NCBI GenBank assembly: GCA_017534965.1
Contig: JAFXVA010000031.1
Coordinates: 1 to 36,372, forward strand
DNA length: 36,372 nucleotides
Source of the DNA: Elusimicrobiaceae bacterium
Lineage (GTDB): Bacteria > Elusimicrobiota > Elusimicrobia > Elusimicrobiales > Elusimicrobiaceae
Direction of reading: 5' to 3'
Under the pieces are notes generated by a model that was given only the letters and a program-made list of their open reading frames with translations, was not told where the DNA came from and searched no databases. Of this stretch, positions 23,930-31,751 are shown one piece after another; within the stretch, counting starts at the first letter, position 1, and each line of letters opens with the position of its first letter. A program made the translations under genes and the position numbers.

Positions 23930-26550
23930 AAAATGGCCCCCATTTCATTTAAGTTTTTACCCGCTTTTGCTTTTGCAACCAAAGGCACTCTTAAGATAAC
24001 GGCATTTTCCATTTTATCTTTAACAAAAGTGGCTACTTCTTTTAATTTTTCATTTGGCACTTCAAAAACCAGTTCATCATGTATCTGAAGTAAAATCTTT
24101 ACATCTTTTGGTAAATTTTTATAAATATCAAGCATTGCCTGTTTAATAATATCTGAGGACCCGCCTTGTATAATTGTATTAACGGCGGCGCGATTTGCAA
24201 AACTTGTAAGTCTGGCTGAAGAGGCCTCAAATTCCGGCAAATAGCGAATATGTCCCATAAAAGTTTTAACGAAACCTTCTTGTCTGGCTTTGGCAGCGGT
24301 TTTATTTATCCATTCTTTTAAAGTATCATAACGGGCAAAATAAGAATCTATATATTCTTTTGCTTTACTTGTGCTTATACCAAGAGTATCGGCTAAAGCC
24401 ATGGGGCCTTGCCCGTAAACAATACCAAAGTTTATAGCTTTTGCGGCGGAGCGTTCTTCTTTTGTTATTAGCTCGGGCTTTTTATTAAAAATTTCACTAG
24501 CCGTTTGCAAGTGAATATCTTGCGTGTTTTTAAAAGCATTTATTAAAGTTTCATCCCCTGATTCATGGGCCAGAACGCGCAAATCTATCTGGGAATAATC
24601 TAAAGATAAAAGAGTGTTTCCCTCGCCTGCAATAAAAGCTTGGCGGATAAGGCGGCCTTTTTCTGTTCTGGCAGGTATATTTTGTAAATTCGGACTAAAA
24701 CTTGAAAGACGCCCCGTCAAAGTGCCTGTTTGATTAAAATTGGTATAAACCCTGTGCGTATCATCCGAAGACAAATCAAGCAAGGCATCTACATAGGTGC
24801 TTTTTAATTTTGCGCTTTCGCGATAAGCAAGAATCTGTTTTGCTATAGGGTGAATATTTTCTAAAGAAGTTAAAACTTCTTCATCCGTAGAATAGCCGGT
24901 TTTTGTCTTTCTAAGATAAGGTAATTTTAATTCTTCAAAAAGCAAAATACCAAGTTGCTTTGGCGAGTTTATATTTACCTCTTTTCCTGCTAATTTATTT
25001 ACTTCTTTTTGGGCTTGCATCATTTCATTTGAAAGTAAAATGCTTAAAGTTTTAAGCCAAGCCCTATCAATCATAATTCCGTTTAATTCCATTGATAAAA
25101 GAACGCTCATCAAAGGAGTTTCCATCATATTAAAAACTTGATATTGGTTTTGATTTTTTAATTGTTGCTCTAATCTTTCTTTTAAATTCAAAAAATATTT
25201 GGCAAAAAAGGCAAGTTGCTCTTTAATATCTGTTTGAGGATTTATAAATAGGTTTAAATTCACACTTAAAAGCCCCATTAAACTAAACTCCCCTGCAGGA
25301 TCTAAACAATATTTAGCAAGAGAAGTATCAAAACAATTTAAAAATTTATCTTTAGGTTCAATTTCAAGAAGTCTAAAAGTATATTTTAAATCATGTCCGA
25401 TTTTTAAAATATTATCTTCTAAAATTATATCTTGCAGAAGGTTGTGTTCCTCATCGGTAATTTTTTCTATCTCACAAACCGAATAAAAATTTTCATCTTT
25501 TGCCAAAAGCAAAAAATCATCTTGCGCGTAAATTATAAATTCTTTTTGATTTTTTATTTCTTCAAGAACTTCTTTTAAAGTGTAAGTTTTAATTTCTTCT
25601 TTTGGTTCTTCAAAAGAAGACATATCAAACAAATCCCCTTGGCCGTTAAACTCCGGTTCTGTTTGTTTAGGCATAGTTTTTAAATCGGCAAGATAAGCAT
25701 GCAAATTCTTAAATTCAAATTCTTGAGCAAAAAACTGCAATTTTTCTAAATCGGGATTTTGCACTTTATAATTTTCTAAATTCGTTTCAAAAGGTAAAGT
25801 TGTATCTAAAACAATTAATTTTTTGGAAAGAATAGCATTTTGTTCATCTGCAAGTAATTTGCGTGCCATAGTTTCTTTTATTTCGGGATTTTTATTTTGA
25901 GCCGCTTTTAAAATATCTTCCAAATGACCGAATTTCGTAATAAGTTCAACTGCTGCTTTAGGACCAAGCCCACTGACACCCGGCACATTATCAGAAGAAT
26001 CACCGACAATAGATAAATAATCGGCAATATATTTACAATCAACCCCAAATTTTGCTTTACAGGCCCTAGAATCTTTTGGTTCTTCTTTTAAATTACCGCT
26101 CCAAATTTTTATATTATTATCTGCTATTTGTAAAATATCTTTATCGGAAGTTATTACAACTGCTTGCTCCCCCTGTTTTTCAGCAGAAGTTGCAAGAGTA
26201 GCCAAAATATCATCGGCTTCCGCCCCTGGCAAAGCACAAACTTTAAAGCCAAGTGCCTTAACCAAATCCCGTGAAATTTTAAGTTGCTCTACTAAGGCTT
26301 CATCGGTAGGCGGTCTATTTGCTTTATATTCAGGATAAATTTTATGGCGGTTTGTCGGTCCTTTAGAATCAAAACAAAAAGCAATATATTCCGGTTTAAT
26401 TTCTTTGTTAAATTTTAAAATCCAATTTAAAAAGCCATATAAAGCCCCAACCTCTTTACCTTTTGAAGTAGCTAACTTCGGTAAAGCATGATAGTTGCGG
26501 TGTAAGAACCCGTGGGCATCAACTAAATATAATTTTTTTGGATTTTGCAT
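23926..26550 (-). CDS. polA: DNA polymerase I without functional proofreading motifs
   Basis: An 874-residue repair and Okazaki-fragment-processing polymerase. The N-terminal 5'-nuclease domain (about 1-300) starts KLYLVDAHGFLHRNYHAL and holds ADDILATLA, SDKDILQ and the VGDSSDNVPGVSGLG motif. The middle 3'-5' exonuclease-like domain (about 330-510) lacks the DxE of ExoI (EFIIYAQDD) and the D of ExoII (HDLKYTFRLL), so proofreading is probably lost. The polymerase domain has motif A LDYSQIDLRVLAH, motif B RSAAKAINFGIVYGQ and motif C IHDELVFEVP. I start it at ATG 26550; the earlier in-frame start gives an implausible N-terminus. No Shine-Dalgarno sequence is visible. A TATAAT about 34 bases upstream may drive it. 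Confidence 0.95.
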   Translation of the reverse strand: MQNPKKLYLVDAHGFLHRNYHALPKLATSKGKEVGALYGFLNWILKFNKEIKPEYIAFCFDSKGPTNRHKIYPEYKANRPPTDEALVEQLKISRDLVKALGFKVCALPGAEADDILATLATSAEKQGEQAVVITSDKDILQIADNNIKIWSGNLKEEPKDSRACKAKFGVDCKYIADYLSIVGDSSDNVPGVSGLGPKAAVELITKFGHLEDILKAAQNKNPEIKETMARKLLADEQNAILSKKLIVLDTTLPFETNLENYKVQNPDLEKLQFFAQEFEFKNLHAYLADLKTMPKQTEPEFNGQGDLFDMSSFEEPKEEIKTYTLKEVLEEIKNQKEFIIYAQDDFLLLAKDENFYSVCEIEKITDEEHNLLQDIILEDNILKIGHDLKYTFRLLEIEPKDKFLNCFDTSLAKYCLDPAGEFSLMGLLSVNLNLFINPQTDIKEQLAFFAKYFLNLKERLEQQLKNQNQYQVFNMMETPLMSVLLSMELNGIMIDRAWLKTLSILLSNEMMQAQKEVNKLAGKEVNINSPKQLGILLFEELKLPYLRKTKTGYSTDEEVLTSLENIHPIAKQILAYRESAKLKSTYVDALLDLSSDDTHRVYTNFNQTGTLTGRLSSFSPNLQNIPARTEKGRLIRQAFIAGEGNTLLSLDYSQIDLRVLAHESGDETLINAFKNTQDIHLQTASEIFNKKPELITKEERSAAKAINFGIVYGQGPMALADTLGISTSKAKEYIDSYFARYDTLKEWINKTAAKARQEGFVKTFMGHIRYLPEFEASSARLTSFANRAAVNTIIQGGSSDIIKQAMLDIYKNLPKDVKILLQIHDELVFEVPNEKLKEVATFVKDKMENAVILRVPLVAKAKAGKNLNEMGAIL

Positions 26551-26614
26551 AAGATAAAATACAACTAAGAAGGGATAAAGAAAATTATAACAACCTCTAA
26601 TTTTATGGATTTTT

Positions 26615-26650
26615 GTTGCTTTGCCTGCAGAAATTAACAGGCAAAGCAAC
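26615..26650. other. Perfect 13-bp stem-loop between trxA and polA
   Basis: GTTGCTTTGCCTG (26615-26627) and its exact complement CAGGCAAAGCAAC (26638-26650) flank a 10-base loop. On the minus strand the stem is followed by A residues, not T, so it is not a standard intrinsic terminator. It lies 31 bases past the second trxA stop and ahead of the polA promoter region. Confidence 0.6.
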
Positions 26651-26680
26651 CAAGATAAGAAATACTGCTAAAATTATTTA

Positions 26681-26725
26681 TTATAACAAAGCATCAATTT
26701 GTTTTTTCAATTCTTCTTTGCTTTA
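26681..26725 (-). other. In-frame stop codon in trxA and intact remainder of the reading frame
   Basis: After residue 92 of thioredoxin the frame has TAA (26725-26723). It then continues for 13 sense codons encoding SKEELKKQIDALL and ends at a second TAA (26683-26681). Those residues match the final helix of normal thioredoxins, and the total of 106 codons matches the family length. No frame change is needed. Confidence 0.85.
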
Positions 26726-27001
26726 TAAACCGACCATTTGTTTTATCATTTGGCCATCTTTAAAGAGCATTATTGTCGGAATAGAAGCAATTCTATATTG
26801 CACACTTTTTTCCGGAGCATCATCTGTATTAATCTTGCAGATTTTTGCTTTGCCTTCATATTCTTTTGCTAATTCTTCTATAACAGGACCGAGCATTCTG
26901 CAAGGGCCACACCAGGGTGCCCAAAAATCTACCAAGGCAACACCTTTATATTCAAGAACTTCTTTTGCAAAGGTTTCATCATTAAGATGTATTTCACTCA
27001 T
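26723..27001 (-). CDS. trxA: Thioredoxin, truncated by an in-frame stop
   Basis: A 92-residue thioredoxin, a cytoplasmic dithiol reductant. The active site WAPWCGPC holds C31 and C34. KINTDDAPE and the cis-proline loop SIPTIMLF are intact, and the sequence ends at KDGQMIKQMVGL. Thioredoxins usually have about 105-108 residues; here the final alpha helix is missing because of a TAA, but its codons follow in frame (see 26681-26725). The truncated product may fold poorly. Possible explanations are a recent nonsense mutation, a base-call error, or readthrough. AAGGGGG precedes the ATG, and a TTGACT promoter lies upstream, so expression signals look healthy. Confidence 0.85.
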   Translation of the reverse strand: MSEIHLNDETFAKEVLEYKGVALVDFWAPWCGPCRMLGPVIEELAKEYEGKAKICKINTDDAPEKSVQYRIASIPTIMLFKDGQMIKQMVGL

Positions 27002-27034
27002 AAAGTCCCCCTTTATTTAAGACTTCTAAATTAA

Positions 27035-27063
27035 AGGATATATGATTAATTTAAAAAAGTCAA
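27035..27063 (-). promoter_or_regulatory. Promoter of trxA
   Basis: On the minus strand TTGACT (27063-27058, 5 of 6 to consensus) is followed after 17 bases by TATCCT (27040-27035, 4 of 6), or after 15 bases by TATATC. It lies in the 78-base gap after the ankyrin gene and directly ahead of the trxA ribosome binding site. Confidence 0.45.
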
Positions 27064-27079
27064 TATCTTTTAAAAACTT

Positions 27080-28342
27080 TTATTTTTGCGCTGTGTTTTG
27101 TTGATTATTCTGAGCCGAGCCAAACGCCAACGCTTTTTGCATTTGATTTTGTATAGCTTGAGTCTGGGCTAAAGCTTTTTGTTGTTCTGCTTTGGCATTT
27201 TTAATAATTTCTTCCTGTTGCTTTCTTGCTTTTTCCTCCGCTTGTTGAGCAGCTATTGATTTTTCAGAAAGACTGGCAACTTTCTTTCTATCATCAGTTA
27301 TTATTTTCCCTTTTTCATCTTTCGGAAGATTTTTAAATGAGATAAAGTTTATTATTGCTTGGGCTGTTTCGGTTTTACCTCTCTTTTGAGCGGCTACTAA
27401 AGGGGTTATTCCTTTCTTATCTGCTTTATTATAATCAGCGCCGAGTTCAAGCAAATCTTTTGTGATAGAGGTATTACCCGTATAGGCAGCATAAAATAAA
27501 GGGGTTTGATTATTATTATTTGCCTTATTTATATCGGTATCATTACGGCTGAGTAAAGCTCTTGCAATATCATTATGGCCCCCTTTGATAGCATATAAAA
27601 GAGGGGTCATACCATATTTATTTGCAGCATTTACATTTGCTTTATAAGCTGTTAATTTTTGAAAGGCCGCTAAATTACCTTGAGAACTTACAACAATTAA
27701 CGGGGTGTTGCCATTAGCATCTGCATAGTTAGCATTTGCACCGCCTTTTAACATGGCTTCCATACCTACATAATTTTTATCAAAAACATAAGCAAGTAAA
27801 TTTTCATTACTTACCCCGGCTAAAGCACCGCGGGAAAGCAAATAATCTGTAATATGCCTATATTGTCCTTTGGCTGCTTCTGTTAAGGCGGTTATACCTC
27901 TTTGGCTTTTTACATTAACATTGGCATTTGCACCAAGCAATTTTATTACCATTTCCAAATTGCCGTTTCTTGCTGCTTTGATTAAAGCTGTTTCTCCGGT
28001 ATAAATATCTAAAACATTAACATCTGCGCCATTATCAACTAAATAAGCAAGTAAATCATAATTATTTTTTTCTGCGACTAAAACAATTAAAGGTTGTCCT
28101 TTTGAGGTAGGAATATCCGGATGTTTAAGACCTTCCACCATTTTTGATAAAGCTGTTTCCAAATCATTATTTTCTATATCTTGGGCAATTTCATCTACAA
28201 TTTCTTTTGGATTTTGAGCTTCTATCTTACTTAAAACGGCCTCACTGGGTTTTTTTGTTTTTTCCGGCCCACGAAAAAAAGTAAGCCATAACAAAAAAAC
28301 TATTGGAACGGCAAGAAGTAATATATAAGGAAATTTTTTCAT
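27080..28342 (-). CDS. Membrane-anchored ankyrin-repeat protein
   Basis: A 420-residue protein with one N-terminal membrane helix (about residues 5-22), so the bulk is probably periplasmic. Residues about 70-340 hold some eight ankyrin repeats, recognisable from TALIKAARNGNLEMVIKLL, ANVNVKSQRGITALTEAAKG, YGMTPLLYAIKGGHNDIAR and KGITPLVAAQKRGKTE. The last 65 residues are K/E/Q/A-rich (AAQQAEEKARKQQEEIIK) and likely a coiled coil ending in a Gln/Asn-rich tail. AGGGG precedes the ATG. It begins 16 bases after rnc, so it is probably the last gene of that operon. The exported ankyrin protein at 7497-8162 is a likely paralogue. No binding partner is known. Confidence 0.9.
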   Translation of the reverse strand: MKKFPYILLLAVPIVFLLWLTFFRGPEKTKKPSEAVLSKIEAQNPKEIVDEIAQDIENNDLETALSKMVEGLKHPDIPTSKGQPLIVLVAEKNNYDLLAYLVDNGADVNVLDIYTGETALIKAARNGNLEMVIKLLGANANVNVKSQRGITALTEAAKGQYRHITDYLLSRGALAGVSNENLLAYVFDKNYVGMEAMLKGGANANYADANGNTPLIVVSSQGNLAAFQKLTAYKANVNAANKYGMTPLLYAIKGGHNDIARALLSRNDTDINKANNNNQTPLFYAAYTGNTSITKDLLELGADYNKADKKGITPLVAAQKRGKTETAQAIINFISFKNLPKDEKGKIITDDRKKVASLSEKSIAAQQAEEKARKQQEEIIKNAKAEQQKALAQTQAIQNQMQKALAFGSAQNNQQNTAQK

Positions 28343-28358
28343 ACCAACCCCTATAATT

Positions 28359-29024
28359 TTATTTTTTATGAATTTTAGCTAGAGCATTTTTAGCAGCATC
28401 TTGATGAGCGGATTTTTTATTATGCCCCTTACCACGCCCAAGTTCTTTACCCTGTTCATAAACAACCGCGGTAAAGATTTTATCGTGTTCCGGCCCGATA
28501 GTTTGGATTATCTCATATTCCGGCACACTTTTGCCTAACTTTTGCATATATTCTTGCAAAACACTTTTGTAGTCTTGTAAATCAACTTCTATCTTTTGAG
28601 TTTTAAACCAAGCAAGTATAACTTGAGAAACGGCCTCAAAACCGCCGTCTAAATAAATGGCTCCCAGCAGGGCTTCAACGGCATTTGAAAGTATGCTTGC
28701 ACGTTCTCTGCCACCGCTGGCAATTTCCCCTTGGCCAAGAAGTAAATATTTGCCAAGATTAAGTTGTTTAGCCCAAAAATAAAGATTTTTTCTTGAAACA
28801 AGATTGGCTTTTATTTTAGAAAGCACTCCCTCTTCTTTTTCGCTGAGCAAATTATAAAGTTGCCCTGCTACAATAAGACCTAGGACACTATCACCCAAGA
28901 ACTCCAAACGCTCATTATTAATGCCGTGCGGATGCGGGTTATAGGACCTGTGAGTGAGTGCTTCCTTTAAAATATCTTTATTTTTAAAAGTATAATTTAA
29001 TACTTTTTCTATTTCTTGAGACAC
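28359..29024 (-). CDS. rnc: Ribonuclease III
   Basis: A 221-residue double-strand-specific endoribonuclease for rRNA and mRNA processing. The signature NERLEFLGDS places E38, E41 and D45 exactly as in E. coli. E117 is present in NAVEALLGAIYLDGG, but position 114, a metal-binding Asp in E. coli, is Asn here. A C-terminal dsRNA-binding domain (about 150-220, DYKSVLQEYMQKLG to KKSAHQDAAKNAL) is complete. The start codon is GTG 29024, adjacent to the acpP stop (TAAGTG) with no Shine-Dalgarno sequence, so translation is probably coupled. The acpP-rnc linkage is common in bacteria. Confidence 0.95.
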   Translation of the reverse strand: MSQEIEKVLNYTFKNKDILKEALTHRSYNPHPHGINNERLEFLGDSVLGLIVAGQLYNLLSEKEEGVLSKIKANLVSRKNLYFWAKQLNLGKYLLLGQGEIASGGRERASILSNAVEALLGAIYLDGGFEAVSQVILAWFKTQKIEVDLQDYKSVLQEYMQKLGKSVPEYEIIQTIGPEHDKIFTAVVYEQGKELGRGKGHNKKSAHQDAAKNALAKIHKK

Positions 29025-29258
29025 TTATTTAACTTTTGCTTTAATGTGGTTGATTGCTTCACCGACAGTTTTGATTTTTTCAGCTTGTTCATCGGGAATA
29101 TCAATGTTAAATTCTTCTTCAAGAGCCATAATAAGTTCTACTGTATCAAGGGAATCGGCCCCTAAGTCATTAACAAATTGAGCTTCCGGTTTAACTTGAT
29201 CCGGTTCAACACCCAATTGTTCCACAATAATATTTTTTACTTTTTCTTCTACGTTCAT
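29025..29258 (-). CDS. acpP: Acyl carrier protein
   Basis: A 77-residue acidic carrier that holds growing fatty acyl chains on a phosphopantetheine arm. The attachment serine is S36 in [10 protein letters not shown]. The rest ([19 protein letters not shown]) is typical. ATG 29258 is chosen because GGAGG (29264-29268) lies five bases before it; the upstream ATG at 29270 would start directly at that site and add four residues. It lies 21 bases behind fabG, and its stop abuts rnc. Confidence 0.97.
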   Translation of the reverse strand: MNVEEKVKNIIVEQLGVEPDQVKPEAQFVNDLGADSLDTVELIMALEEEFNIDIPDEQAEKIKTVGEAINHIKAKVK

Positions 29259-29263
29259 TTTTT

Positions 29264-29268
29264 CCTCC
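29264..29268 (-). promoter_or_regulatory. Ribosome binding site that fixes the acpP start
   Basis: GGAGG on the minus strand lies five bases before ATG 29258. It begins right after the alternative ATG at 29270, which it rules out. Confidence 0.75.
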
Positions 29269-29279
29269 ATAGCAAATTG

Positions 29280-30026
29280 CTAAATGTATAAACCGCCATT
29301 AACTGCTAAAACCTGGCCGGTGATGTATCCTCCGTCATCAGAGGATAAAAACATTACCGCTTTGGCAATGTCTGTTGTTGTTGCAAATCTTTTTAAAGGA
29401 ATTAATGCTAAAGTTTGCTCTTTAATTTGATCGGAAAGTTTATCTGTCATATCGGTTTTAACAAACCCGGGAGCAACTGCATTAACCCTTATATTCCTTG
29501 AAGCAAATTCTTTGGCCAAAGATTTTGTAAGCCCGATAATACCAGCTTTTGAAGCGCTGTAATTTGCTTGCGCAGCATTACCACTTTGACCTACGACAGA
29601 AGACATATTAACTATGCTTCCGCTTTTGGCTTTCATCATAATTTTTAAAACTGCTTTGGACATTAAAAATGTCCCTTTTAAGTTTACATTTAAAACGGCA
29701 TCCCAATCTTGTTCAGTCATTCTAATAGCCAAAGTATCACGAGTGATACCGGCATTATTAACCAAAATATCAATACCGCCAAATTCTTTTAAAACATTAT
29801 CTACAAAATTTTGGACTTCTGTTTCTTTTGAAACATCTGTTTTTTGAGCATAAACTTTTGAAGAAGGAAATTCTTTAAGTAAATTTTCTTTTGCTTTTTT
29901 TGCCCCTTCCTCAGTAGTAGAACATAAAGCAACTTCAGCACCGGCTTTTAAAAATTCTCTTGCTATTTCATAGCCGATACCTCGGGCTGCCCCCGTAATA
30001 ATAACTTTTTTATTATTCAAGTTCAT
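29280..30026 (-). CDS. fabG: 3-oxoacyl-[acyl-carrier-protein] reductase
   Basis: A 248-residue short-chain dehydrogenase that reduces 3-oxoacyl-ACP with NADPH in fatty-acid elongation. The nucleotide loop TGAARGIG is at residues 11-18, NNAG near residue 90. The catalytic set is S143, Y156 and K160 (SSVVGQSGN, NYSASKAG). The C-terminal VNAVAPGFVKTDMT and GQVLAVNGG match FabG. ATG 30026 gives the normal N-terminus and overlaps the end of plsX by 14 bases; no strong Shine-Dalgarno sequence is present, so coupling to plsX is likely. fabH, fabD and fabF, usual neighbours, are absent. Confidence 0.95.
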   Translation of the reverse strand: MNLNNKKVIITGAARGIGYEIAREFLKAGAEVALCSTTEEGAKKAKENLLKEFPSSKVYAQKTDVSKETEVQNFVDNVLKEFGGIDILVNNAGITRDTLAIRMTEQDWDAVLNVNLKGTFLMSKAVLKIMMKAKSGSIVNMSSVVGQSGNAAQANYSASKAGIIGLTKSLAKEFASRNIRVNAVAPGFVKTDMTDKLSDQIKEQTLALIPLKRFATTTDIAKAVMFLSSDDGGYITGQVLAVNGGLYI

Positions 30027-31044
30027 GATCTTTTGCTCTTTTGAAAATTTCTTTATAGGCAACTATTTTTTGTTCTATAGTTTCAACAGCTTTATTTTCC
30101 ACAAGTCTTGCTGCTGCTTTTATAGAATTATAAATTGCCTTTTGTCCGCTTTTGCCATGACAAATCAAAACAGGCCCTTTAACACCAAGTAAAGGAGCTC
30201 CGCCGTAAACTTCCGGATCGGTTTTTGCTTTCAAAGTTTTTAAACAAGGTTTTGCAATAAGCATACCAAGCATAGCCAAAGGATGCCCTTTTAAAGAACT
30301 TTTCATCATTTTAAATATTGATTTAGCAAGCCCTTCGGAATGTTTTAAAACTATATTACCCACAAAGCCATCACAAACAATAACATCAATCATGCCGGTG
30401 TGGACATCTCTACCTTCAATATTACCGAAATAATTTAAGCCAAGACGTTTGATATATTTTGTGGTATTTTTGATAAGCAAATTACCTTTGCCTTCTTCTT
30501 CGCCGATAGAAAGTAAGCCGACAACAGGGTTTTTAACGCCATAAGCGCAGTTACTATATATAGAACCCATTATGGCAAATTGCAGTAAATTAACGGCATC
30601 ACAATCGGCATTTGCACCGGCATCCATTAAAACTGCCGGGCCTTTTTCCGTAGGTAAAGGAGAGGCAATTGCCGGTCTTTCAACCCCATCAATTCTGCCA
30701 ATGCCAAATAAAGCAGCAACCATTGTTGCACCGGAATTACCGGCCGAAATCATAGCATCTGCCTTACCTTCTTTTACAAGGCGAGCGCATACAACAATGC
30801 TTGCATCTTTTTTTGAACGGCACTCGCGTGCGGGATTTGCCCCCATATCAATAACATCAGGAGCATGGATAATAGATATTTTATCTTGCGGATAAGTTTT
30901 TACACGCGAAAGCTCTTTCTTGATCAGTTCTTCATCACCGACCAAGATAATATTATAGCCAAATTCTTTGGCGGCTTGGACAGCCCCCAAAACATTGGGG
31001 GTTGCTCCGAAATCACCGCCTAAAGCATCTAGTGCTATCCTCAT
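30013..31044 (-). CDS. plsX: Phosphate acyltransferase PlsX
   Basis: A 343-residue peripheral membrane enzyme making acyl phosphate from acyl-ACP for the PlsY route to phosphatidic acid. It starts MRIALDALGGDFGATPNV, the family hallmark. It also shows MISAGNSGATMVAALF, MDAGANADC, SIGEEEGKGN and VCDGFVGNIVLKHSEG in the expected order, with typical length. The ATG lies 8 bases after rpmF without a clear Shine-Dalgarno sequence, so coupling is likely. rpmF-plsX linkage is highly conserved in bacteria. Its product eventually feeds CdsA, encoded elsewhere in this window. Confidence 0.97.
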   Translation of the reverse strand: MRIALDALGGDFGATPNVLGAVQAAKEFGYNIILVGDEELIKKELSRVKTYPQDKISIIHAPDVIDMGANPARECRSKKDASIVVCARLVKEGKADAMISAGNSGATMVAALFGIGRIDGVERPAIASPLPTEKGPAVLMDAGANADCDAVNLLQFAIMGSIYSNCAYGVKNPVVGLLSIGEEEGKGNLLIKNTTKYIKRLGLNYFGNIEGRDVHTGMIDVIVCDGFVGNIVLKHSEGLAKSIFKMMKSSLKGHPLAMLGMLIAKPCLKTLKAKTDPEVYGGAPLLGVKGPVLICHGKSGQKAIYNSIKAAARLVENKAVETIEQKIVAYKEIFKRAKDHELE

Positions 31045-31052
31045 AGGATTTA

Positions 31053-31265
31053 TTATTTTGCTTCTTCTTGAGTTTTGGCCTTTTTGACCTTAACTTCCGT
31101 TACCATTTTGCCGTCATAAAAACCGCATTTCGGGCAAACATTATGAGGTAAACGGGCTGCACCGCAATTAGAGCATTCAACAAAGTTGACTGCTTCCAAT
31201 TTAGAATTAGCGCTGCGGCGTAAATCCCTTCTGGATCTAGTATGTTTTCTTTTTGGATTAGGCAT
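31053..31265 (-). CDS. rpmF: 50S ribosomal protein L32
   Basis: A 70-residue basic ribosomal protein beginning MPNPKRKHTRSRRDLRRS. It holds a zinc ribbon with CSNC and CPKC pairs around residues 31-49, the zinc-binding (C+) form. The ten or so extra residues at the C-terminus are K/E-rich. GAGGAA lies about 6 bases before the ATG. It sits between the DUF177 gene (9 bases) and plsX (8 bases), the conserved order. Confidence 0.97.
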   Translation of the reverse strand: MPNPKRKHTRSRRDLRRSANSKLEAVNFVECSNCGAARLPHNVCPKCGFYDGKMVTEVKVKKAKTQEEAK

Positions 31266-31274
31266 TTGTATTCC

Positions 31275-31751
31275 TCACTTATTTTTTTGAAATTTATCTT
31301 TCAAACAAGCAAATTGATTTAGCTTTGGCGGCTGGCAAGAACACTCAACTTCATTCTTATTACAACCGCAATAAGCGCACAAGCCCTTACAATCAGGGGA
31401 ACAGAGCTCCTGAATATTTTGTTCAAGGGCAAGCGTTTGCCTTGTTATATACATTATATCAATTATTTCAGCTTTATGGGGAAATAATTGTGAAAAATCT
31501 TCTTCAAAAGGTTTTTCAAAATCGCTTAAGCACCGAGAGCATTGGGCCTTTCTTTTGCCTTCAATTTTACCTTGAACTAAAATCTCTTTTGAAAGCACAC
31601 TAAAACTCAATTTTAAAGTTGCTTTTGTTAAACTTAACTCTTCTTTAAAATCTTGTGCGTTCAAAAGAAGGCTGCATTTAAGGCCATGCATCCTTATAAT
31701 ATCTTGCGTTTTAAAACGCAAATCTTTTGGTATTTCGTAATCTTGATACAT
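31275..31751 (-). CDS. yceD: DUF177 (YceD) family protein
   Basis: A 158-residue soluble protein of the YceD/DUF177 family, conserved next to rpmF and linked to 23S rRNA accumulation in E. coli and plants. Cysteine motifs are visible: CSRCLSDFE near residue 80, and CSPDCKGLCAYCGCNKNEVEC near residue 120, more Cys-rich than the E. coli protein and likely zinc-binding. The ATG shares one base with the stop of the upstream protease gene (TAATG) and has no separate ribosome binding site. The exact molecular role in this group is not known. Confidence 0.88.
   Translation of the reverse strand: MYQDYEIPKDLRFKTQDIIRMHGLKCSLLLNAQDFKEELSLTKATLKLSFSVLSKEILVQGKIEGKRKAQCSRCLSDFEKPFEEDFSQLFPHKAEIIDIMYITRQTLALEQNIQELCSPDCKGLCAYCGCNKNEVECSCQPPKLNQFACLKDKFQKNK

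Noticed and set aside
26551-26649. Longer polA reading frame with 33 extra N-terminal residues
   Set aside because: The extra sequence runs into the 13-bp stem-loop and looks nothing like a polymerase N-terminus. The family start matches ATG 26550.
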